NCBI GenBank assembly: GCA_030765525.1
Contig: JAVCCK010000005.1
Span: 79,402 to 143,401, forward strand
From: Candidatus Lernaella stagnicola
Lineage (GTDB): Bacteria; Lernaellota; Lernaellaia; Lernaellales; Lernaellaceae
Direction of reading: 5' to 3'
DNA length: 64,000 nt
The notes under the pieces were generated by a model, which saw only the letters and a program-made list of their open reading frames with translations, had not been told where the DNA came from and did not search any database. How positions within the stretch are numbered: position 1 is the stretch's first letter; each line of letters begins with the position of its first letter. This document shows positions 55,148-61,051 of this stretch, piece after piece. The translations under genes and the position numbers were made by a program.

Positions 55148-57109
55148 CTAGCGGCCGGCGATCAGCGTTTCGACGACCGAAGGATCGGCCAGCGTGGACG
55201 TATCGCCCAGGGAATCCAGATCGTTCGCAGCAATCTTTTTGAGGATGCGGCGCATGATCTTGCCCGAGCGGGTCTTCGGCAAAGCGTCCGCCCACTGGAT
55301 TCTATCCGGCGTGGCGATCGGGCCGATTTCCTTACGCACGTGCTTGACCAGCTCCTTCTTGAGCTCGTCGGACTTTTCGGCATTGGCATTCAAGGTGACG
55401 TAAGCATAGATGCCCTGGCCCTTGATGTCGTGCGGGAAGCCCACGACCGCGGCTTCAGCAACCTGCGGGTGGCTGACCAGCGCGCTCTCGACCTCGGCGG
55501 TGCCCATACGGTGGCCGGAGACGTTGATGACGTCGTCCAAGCGACCAATGATCCAGAAGTAGCCATCGGCATCCTGGAAGGCGCCGTCACCGGTCGTGTA
55601 ACGGCCGGGGAACTGCGTGAAGTAGGTTTCCTTGAAGCGTTGATGGTCGCCGTAAACCGTACGCATCAGGCCAGGCCACGCCTGCTCGATGACCAAGTAA
55701 CCTTTGTCGCCCTGCGCGACCGGCTGGCCTTCTTCGTTGATGATGCTGGGTTTGACGCCGAGGAACGGCACCGTGGCGCTGCCCGGTTTGATCGCCGTAG
55801 CGCCCGGCAGCGGCGTGATGATGATGCCGCCGGTTTCGGTCTGCCAGTAGGTGTCGACAATCGGGCAATTGCCGCCGCCGACGGTGTAGTAGTACCACAA
55901 CCAGGCTTCGGGGTTGATCGGCTCGCCGACCGTACCCAGCAGGCGCAGGCTCGAAAGGTCGTACTTCTTGACCCACTCGTCGCCTTCTCTGGCGATGGCG
56001 CGGATGGCGGTCGGCGCGGTGTAGAAGATGTTGACCTTGTACTTTTCGCACACGGCCCAGAAGCGGCCCGGATCCGGATAGGTCGGAACGCCTTCGAACA
56101 TCAGCGACTGAGCGCCATTGGCCAACGGGCCGTACACGATGTAGCTGTGGCCGGTGACCCAGCCGATGTCGGCGGTGCACCAGAACACGTCGCCCGGGTG
56201 ATAATCAAACACGTACTTGAAGCTCGTGGCGGTGTATACCATGTAGCCGCCGACCGTGTGCATCACGCCCTTGGGTTTGCCGGTCGAGCCCGAGGTGTAA
56301 AGGATGAACAGGGGATCTTCCGCGTCCATCATTTCCGGTTCGCAGGTCGGTTCGGCGTCAGCCATGGCCTCGTGCCACCAAATGTCGCGGCCTTCGACAA
56401 TGTTCGTCTCGGCATCGTGACGTTGATGCACCAGGCAGAAGTCGACCGAGTGGCCTTCGTCGGCGCACATTTGCAGAGCGGCGTCGGCCGCCTCTTTCAA
56501 CGTGATCAGCTTTTTGCCGCGCATGACGTTGTTGGTCGTGATCAGCGCTTTGCAGGTACTGTCGAGGATGCGGTCGCGCAACGCCTCAGCGGAGAAACCA
56601 CCGAACACGATGCTGTGGATGGCGCCGATGCGGGCGCAAGCCATCATCGCAATGGCCAATTCCGGAACCATGGGCATGTAGATGGCGACGCGGTCGCCCT
56701 TGGTGATGCCCTTGCTTTTGAGCACGTTGGCGCACTTGCAGACTTCGGTGTACAGCTCTTGGTAGGTGTAGATCTTGCTCTCACCCGGCTCATTGCCTTC
56801 CCAGATAATCGCGGGCTTGTCGCCAATGGTGTCCAGATGGCGATCCAGGCAGTTGACCGTAATGTTGGTCTGAGCGCCGACAAACCATTTAATGTCGACG
56901 GTGTTGAAATCGCAGGCATAGACCGTGTCCCATTTCTTGTGCCACCAGAAGCCTTCGGCGATATCGCCCCAGAATCCGCCCGGGTCATCCACGGAGCGCT
57001 GCCACATTTTTTTGTACTCTTCCTTCGAACCCACAAACGCCCGCTTCTGGACGCCTTCGGGTACGGGGAATATCTTCCCTTCCAAACTTGATTTCTTCTC
57101 TTCAGACAT
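55148..57109 (-). CDS. acsA: Acetyl-CoA synthetase (AMP-forming)
   Basis: Activates acetate to acetyl-CoA through acetyl-AMP. 653 residues from ATG 57109 (AGGAGG eight bases upstream), the standard length. AMP-binding motifs: [19 protein letters not shown] (P-loop-like A3), [38 protein letters not shown] and [19 protein letters not shown]. The catalytic Lys, target of reversible acetylation in related enzymes, is in [12 protein letters not shown] near the C-terminus. A promoter and a FadR(Bacillus)-type operator lie upstream, so expression is probably controlled by an acyl-CoA-responsive TetR-family repressor encoded outside the window. Confidence 0.96.
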   Translation of the reverse strand: MSEEKKSSLEGKIFPVPEGVQKRAFVGSKEEYKKMWQRSVDDPGGFWGDIAEGFWWHKKWDTVYACDFNTVDIKWFVGAQTNITVNCLDRHLDTIGDKPAIIWEGNEPGESKIYTYQELYTEVCKCANVLKSKGITKGDRVAIYMPMVPELAIAMMACARIGAIHSIVFGGFSAEALRDRILDSTCKALITTNNVMRGKKLITLKEAADAALQMCADEGHSVDFCLVHQRHDAETNIVEGRDIWWHEAMADAEPTCEPEMMDAEDPLFILYTSGSTGKPKGVMHTVGGYMVYTATSFKYVFDYHPGDVFWCTADIGWVTGHSYIVYGPLANGAQSLMFEGVPTYPDPGRFWAVCEKYKVNIFYTAPTAIRAIAREGDEWVKKYDLSSLRLLGTVGEPINPEAWLWYYYTVGGGNCPIVDTYWQTETGGIIITPLPGATAIKPGSATVPFLGVKPSIINEEGQPVAQGDKGYLVIEQAWPGLMRTVYGDHQRFKETYFTQFPGRYTTGDGAFQDADGYFWIIGRLDDVINVSGHRMGTAEVESALVSHPQVAEAAVVGFPHDIKGQGIYAYVTLNANAEKSDELKKELVKHVRKEIGPIATPDRIQWADALPKTRSGKIMRRILKKIAANDLDSLGDTSTLADPSVVETLIAGR

Positions 57110-57245
57110 GCGGAGTTCCTCCTGCAAAAAGTTGTTGAAGAATATTCGTTCTCTGGTTATCGCGGAGCAGAACGTCTCTACGTTCCGTCTGTTTCCCAGT
57201 GCTCCTTCGCTCGGGACCCCCTCCCGTAATTTCAATATTCGGCAA

Positions 57246-57263
57246 TGAATGAACACTCATTCA
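57246..57263 (-). promoter_or_regulatory. FadR(Bacillus)-type operator upstream of acsA
   Basis: TGAATGA-ACAC-TCATTCA: perfect 7-bp arms with a four-base spacer, identical in half-sites and spacing to the consensus bound by the TetR-family acyl-CoA sensor FadR of Bacillus. It lies about 15-30 bases after the expected transcription start, a position suited to repression by roadblock or RNA polymerase exclusion. Confidence 0.7.
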
Positions 57264-57283
57264 CATTCTTAGAGAGACGGCAA

Positions 57284-57311
57284 ATTATCAGCAATTGACG
57301 CGCCCTGTCAA
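57284..57311 (-). promoter_or_regulatory. acsA promoter
   Basis: On the minus strand TTGACA (57311-57306), 16-base spacer, GATAAT (57289-57284, 5/6). This is the best promoter match in the window; transcription would start near 57277, leaving a leader of about 165 bases. Confidence 0.75.
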
Positions 57312-57572
57312 GGCGAAACAGGCTCTTTTCTGCGTTTGAATCGTCTTTTTATCGGCCGAAAACAATTAATCGGCTCGCATGTGAGCTATTGAAATGCAAT
57401 CTCTTTTAATACAAATAATGGGCACCGGAGGGGTTCGAAACGTCGGTTGAGGCGGTGGGGACGTCCATGGTCGCGGCAATCGATTTCCAGCGCGGCACCA
57501 AACAACAAGCTGCTTTTACCCTTTCACCTGTGGTATGGGCAAAAGAGTCTCCCGGCAAGGAGGGTTTTCACA

Positions 57573-58223
57573 ATGCGATTCTGGTTTCTCCTGCTTGTTT
57601 TGGTCTTGATGCTAACAACGTGGATTGGCTGCGAATGCGGCAATGGTGACGATGATTCCGGAGATGATGACACCGGCGACGACGACAACGGCGACGACGA
57701 TGACGATAACGACGACTCTTCTCCACCTTCTCCGACGACCGTCGACCCCTTCGACTATATCGACGAAGCATGGCAACTCGCCCTTGACGCGTTGAGCGAG
57801 ACACCGGACCAGTTCACGCTGTTTCAGATCGACGGCAGCGTGACGCCCGCAAGCGGCGATTTGTCCGAAAAGGAAATCCTGTGGAAGTACAGTTTCTGGG
57901 CGTCGTTTGACCAGGACGATACCGAAGCCCTCGTCGAAGTGGAAGCCTACCCGGTAAAAAGCGCTACAATTACCTGCGAAGCGCAAGAATGCCCGGTGCT
58001 GGGCCGCGTTTTCCTACAGCGGGAAGAATGGAACGACGCCACCGTTTCCCTCGAACAGATGTTCGCCATCTCGGAGCCGGCTCTAGGCGATCAAGATGTT
58101 GATTTCATAAGCCTTTTCGAGGATCTCAACCCGGCCTACGGCTTCATCGGCTGGTATTTGCAGAAAGGCATCAACGTCGTGCTGCTCATCAACGCCGAAA
58201 CCGGCGATATCGTTCCGGATTAG
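57573..58223 (+). CDS. Poly-Asp lipoprotein of unknown function
   Basis: 216 residues from ATG 57573 (AAGGAGGG eight bases upstream). The signal peptide ends in MLTTWIGC (Cys 20), then CGNG and an Asp-rich tether to about residue 50 with Ser/Pro after it. The mature domain (about 55-216) is acidic with one likely disulphide pair (ITCEAQEC) and mixed alpha/beta composition, ending VLLINAETGDIVPD. No family recognised. It is convergent with the next poly-Asp lipoprotein gene, three bases apart. Confidence 0.75.
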   Translation: MRFWFLLLVLVLMLTTWIGCECGNGDDDSGDDDTGDDDNGDDDDDNDDSSPPSPTTVDPFDYIDEAWQLALDALSETPDQFTLFQIDGSVTPASGDLSEKEILWKYSFWASFDQDDTEALVEVEAYPVKSATITCEAQECPVLGRVFLQREEWNDATVSLEQMFAISEPALGDQDVDFISLFEDLNPAYGFIGWYLQKGINVVLLINAETGDIVPD

Positions 58224-58226
58224 CGC

Positions 58227-60071
58227 CTAGTCCACCGCGCCGACGTAGCCGAAGTAGCGCGCCATCCAATAGGGCAGCAAATAACCGGCCGGTTGGCGGA
58301 TATACTGCGGATCGGCGTCGCAATTCTGGTGTCCGTAAGGATTCGACCACCACGTGAAGGTTCGCGGGCAGCGCTCGTAGACCGGCACCGGATCAAAGGT
58401 CAAATACTCCCCTTCAAATCGCGATTCACATGTAAAATCAGTCGGATACTCATCCTCGCCGATGTGCAGCGTGGGCTGGGTTTGCGACTCGGGAAATTGC
58501 CGTAGGGCGCAAATGGCATCCTCGATCGCCTCGGTATCGTGGCCGGTGGAGTCGGGGCCGACCTGTTTCATCGCGGCGTACATGATCGCCCACGCGGCGT
58601 TGTGCTGGTTGGCCATCATCCGCTCGTTTTCCCGAAAATAGAACATCATGTTTTCGAACGTGCGCTGGAGTTTGTGGCGCGTGGCCGGGTCGTGCTCGTA
58701 CCAAATGAGCGGGAACATCTGGCAAAACGCCATCGCCATGTTGTTCCAGTTCGATTGGCAACCGCCCCGGCCGACGTACAGGCCCGTCAGCCAAAGCCAA
58801 TCCGTGAAGGGCTGCGGCGGCGTGAGGTAGCGGTCGAGACAATCGTTAGGGCCGGCCTTTTGCAGCAGGCAGTTGTCGTAGAAATCGCGCAGATCCTCGC
58901 GGCCGGATGCGACCGCGCCCTGCAGCACCATGTTCATACCCATGATCGCGTTAAAACCGGGGAAATCGGTGATGGCCAGCGGCCAGAAGCGGCCGTGCTC
59001 GGTGAGGCGATCGTCCCAGTCGACCAGGGCCATGTCGTTTTCCATCAGGTGTTCGGAGATTTGCTCCATGAGCGAGCCGGCGGCGTCGCGCAGGTCGGCA
59101 TCGTCCACGAGCTTGTAGATCGCTCCCAGGGCCAGCATGTGCCCGGCGTATTCATCCTGCGAAACGTTATCCAGCCAACAGTAGCCCGCGAACTCATCGG
59201 AGACCTGATGCGTTGTGCGCACGAAAGCCGCCGCGTCCGGGTCGTAGACGAGAATCGTGCCGTCGGTATCGACTTTAACCCAGCGGTTGTCGTCTTTTTC
59301 CTCATCGGGGATGTAGCTCGAGGGGTCGCTCGGGCAACTCATGCCCGCTACCCCGGGCGTAATGTACTCGCGGGTGAAAATGCCTGGTATTCCGGTGATT
59401 TCCATGCCGATGCGCAGGCCGTCGACCATCACGCGCAGCACGTCGAGGGCATCCTGGCTGCCGGTGGAGGCGTACCGAAAAGCTTGCGAGGCGATGTAGA
59501 GGCCGGTCCAAAGGCCGTCGTTTTCGCCGGTGTGCCAATTGGTCACTTCCTGCCAGGTGGCGTCGTCTTCAGTGTACGGGGCGACGACGGTCGCGTTGTT
59601 AATTCGCTTATGTTCCGGGTGGATATGCAGCCGCGCGGCCAGTTCGTCGAACTTGGCAGCTTTTTCCGCGAGGCTCATCGTCGTGCCGTGCGGATCGCCG
59701 GCGCAGTCATCGAAAGTGGGCGAGCCGTAGCGCCACGGGTCGACGCAGGTGTCGGTTTCGCAGAGCTTGCCGTAGTCGCGCAGGCACTCTTCGGCGACGA
59801 CCCAGCGACCCTCGCGGCACTCGAGAAGTTGCAGCGCATTGCCTGTGCAAGATAGGTCACCTGGGTGACATTCGTCCTCGATTGTGTCGTCGTCATCATT
59901 GTTTTCGTCATCGTTGTTGTCGTCGTCGTCGTCGGTTGTGTCGTCGTTTGTGTCGTCATTGTTATTATTGTCGTCGTCATCGGAAGAAGAGGACTCATCC
60001 TCGCCGCAGCCAAGCCCGACGAGGGCCAGGGTCATCACCAGCGCCAACAGCAAAAACCAAACGCGTCGCAT
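58227..60071 (-). CDS. Large poly-Asp lipoprotein, unassigned exported enzyme or binding protein
   Basis: 614 residues. The signal peptide ends VGLGC (Cys 22), followed by Ser, Asp and Asn runs to about residue 66. A small Cys-rich module (about 67-115: CHPGDLSCTGN, LLECREGRWVVAEEC, LCETDTC) resembles disulphide-rich domains seen in other deltaproteobacterial surface proteins. The remaining 490 residues are helical, with Trp/Tyr/His-rich stretches such as NWHTGENDGLWTGLYIASQA, DEYAGHMLALGAIYKLVDD and WLTGLYVGRGG, reminiscent of (alpha/alpha)-barrel glycan-active proteins, but no catalytic motif is identifiable. Surface location is likely; enzymatic role is speculation. Confidence 0.75.
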   Translation of the reverse strand: MRRVWFLLLALVMTLALVGLGCGEDESSSSDDDDNNNNDDTNDDTTDDDDDNNDDENNDDDDTIEDECHPGDLSCTGNALQLLECREGRWVVAEECLRDYGKLCETDTCVDPWRYGSPTFDDCAGDPHGTTMSLAEKAAKFDELAARLHIHPEHKRINNATVVAPYTEDDATWQEVTNWHTGENDGLWTGLYIASQAFRYASTGSQDALDVLRVMVDGLRIGMEITGIPGIFTREYITPGVAGMSCPSDPSSYIPDEEKDDNRWVKVDTDGTILVYDPDAAAFVRTTHQVSDEFAGYCWLDNVSQDEYAGHMLALGAIYKLVDDADLRDAAGSLMEQISEHLMENDMALVDWDDRLTEHGRFWPLAITDFPGFNAIMGMNMVLQGAVASGREDLRDFYDNCLLQKAGPNDCLDRYLTPPQPFTDWLWLTGLYVGRGGCQSNWNNMAMAFCQMFPLIWYEHDPATRHKLQRTFENMMFYFRENERMMANQHNAAWAIMYAAMKQVGPDSTGHDTEAIEDAICALRQFPESQTQPTLHIGEDEYPTDFTCESRFEGEYLTFDPVPVYERCPRTFTWWSNPYGHQNCDADPQYIRQPAGYLLPYWMARYFGYVGAVD

Positions 60072-60154
60072 CGTCAGCCTCCTCGGCGGGAACCGGACCG
60101 TTTTTTTCAGCCTACAACGGCGAACACTCCGCGGGAAGCCGGTCCCGAAATGCC

Positions 60155-60183
60155 TTGACGGTTCTTGACCGCTTCTGTATTAA
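60155..60183 (+). promoter_or_regulatory. tRNA operon promoter
   Basis: TTGACG (60155-60160), 17-base spacer, TATTAA (60178-60183, 4/6). The expected start is about 25 bases upstream of tRNA-Gln. Confidence 0.6.
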
Positions 60184-60213
60184 AGGCAGTCCTGGAATGG
60201 TTCTTTGAATTGA

Positions 60214-60284
60214 TCCCGGCTCGTCTAACGGTAGGACAGCGGACTCTGACTCCGTATGTAGAGGTTCGAATCCTTTGCCGGGAG
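60214..60284 (+). tRNA. tRNA-Gln (anticodon CTG)
   Basis: Full cloverleaf by eye: acceptor TCCCGGC/GCCGGGA, D arm GTCTAACGGTAGGAC, anticodon arm GCGGA-CTCTGAC-TCCGT with CTG at 34-36, and T arm AGAGG-TTCGAAT-CCTTT. Discriminator G; CCA is not encoded. Confidence 0.93.
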
Positions 60285-60292
60285 CGTGGGTA

Positions 60293-60314
60293 CCGGGTCG
60301 GGTGACCGACCCGG
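60293..60314 (+). other. Intergenic hairpin between the two tRNAs
   Basis: CCGGGTCGG-GTGA-CCGACCCGG: a perfect 9-bp stem with a GNRA-like GTGA tetraloop, eight bases after tRNA-Gln. No T-run follows, so it is more likely an RNA processing or stability element than a terminator. Confidence 0.6.
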
Positions 60315-60375
60315 CGGCCCTTTAGCTCCCATCATTGCCTACCAACCCGGGGCCCTGCCCCGACGAGCCCCATGT

Positions 60376-60447
60376 GGTCCCATCGTCTAGCGGTTAGGAC
60401 GCCGGCCTCTCACGCCGGAAACAGGGGTTCGATTCCCCTTGGGACTA
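60376..60447 (+). tRNA. tRNA-Glu (anticodon CTC)
   Basis: Acceptor GGTCCCA/TGGGACT (first pair G-U), D arm GTCTAGCGGTTAGGAC, anticodon arm CCGGC-CTCTCAC-GCCGG with CTC at 34-36, and T arm with GGTTCGATTCC. Discriminator A; CCA is not encoded. Followed by a terminator. Confidence 0.93.
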
Positions 60448-60455
60448 CAAGCACG

Positions 60456-60484
60456 CCCCGCGCCTCATGGTGCGGGGTTTTTTT
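60456..60484 (+). terminator. Rho-independent terminator of the tRNA operon
   Basis: CCCCGC (60456-60461), ten-base loop, GCGGGG (60472-60477), then seven T residues. Confidence 0.88.
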
Positions 60485-60526
60485 GTGGAAAAAGGGAAAA
60501 AGCGGGTTGAGGCATTCGCCGGGCGC

Positions 60527-60555
60527 TTGCTCCCCCGCCGCGCCGCCGGTATAAT
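60527..60555 (+). promoter_or_regulatory. Probable promoter of the EACC1/CHAT operon
   Basis: TTGCTC (60527-60532), 17-base spacer, consensus TATAAT (60550-60555) inside very GC-rich DNA. The leader to the first ATG would be about 78 bases. Confidence 0.6.
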
Positions 60556-60639
60556 ACTCTTTAGGTGCATCATCGTCCGTTGGTGACGGCGAATTCGATA
60601 AAAATAGTTGACGAACCCATCATTAGGGGAGAGATCCGT

Positions 60640-61041
60640 ATGTCGAACACGACTTTCACGTTTCATTGCGCGCCCGAGGACGAATCCGCACGCCGCGAAT
60701 TGCAGGCGCAACTGGCCGACTTGCTGCCGGATTGGCCGCTACGGGAAAGCCGCGCCGTGGATACCCACACCGGCCAAAAATTTGACTCCCTCGAGTACAT
60801 CACGGTGGTCATTCTGGGGTTGCCGAGCGCCGTGTACACCACCTGGCAACTGGCCGAAAAAGCGAAGCTGAAGGAAAAGCTCGATCGTTTGATCGCCTGG
60901 GCGCAAGAGCGACGCGCCACGCACCCGGAGCAGCAAATCGAAATCGAACTGCCCGGCGGCGAGGCCATGCCGCTGCATCAGGCGAAAGCCGAAGACATGC
61001 TGGCCGCCATCGAGCGGCACGTGGGCCCGCGCAGTGAATAA
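60640..61041 (+). CDS. EACC1-like small protein of a CHAT/STAND conflict operon
   Basis: 133 residues from ATG 60640 (AGGGGAG upstream). Residues about 3-35 (FTFHCAPEDESARRELQAQL) look like a small alpha/beta start, followed by a hydrophobic stretch (YITVVILGLPSAVYTTWQLA, about 50-70), an amphipathic helix rich in Lys/Glu, then IEIELPGGEAM and a final helix AEDMLAAIERHVG. This size and order (strand-helix, hydrophobic segment, helix, short strand pair, helix) match effector-associated constant component 1, described as the invariant partner in NTP-dependent conflict systems with trypsin- or CHAT-type effectors. The assignment rests on pattern and on the neighbour 10 bases downstream; EACC1 sequences are very divergent. 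Confidence 0.6.
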   Translation: MSNTTFTFHCAPEDESARRELQAQLADLLPDWPLRESRAVDTHTGQKFDSLEYITVVILGLPSAVYTTWQLAEKAKLKEKLDRLIAWAQERRATHPEQQIEIELPGGEAMPLHQAKAEDMLAAIERHVGPRSE

Positions 61042-61051
61042 AAGAGACCCC

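Larger units (their letters stand above)
57110..57572 (-). other. Gene-free interval: acsA leader, operator and promoter, then unassigned AT-rich DNA
   Basis: 57110-57245 is the long acsA 5' leader, followed outwards by the operator and promoter listed separately. 57312-57572 is relatively AT-rich and should contain the promoter of the 57573 lipoprotein gene; TTGAAA at 57389 with AATAAT 19 bases on is only a weak candidate. No RNA gene or repeat recognised. Confidence 0.5.

Noticed and set aside
59865-60158. Open frames on the plus strand with strikingly hydrophobic Val/Ile runs near 59.9 kb, and similar ones at 6.2 and 57.6 kb
   Set aside because: They are antisense shadows of the poly-Asp tracts (GAC/GAT read backwards gives GTC/ATC); no RBS and no family.
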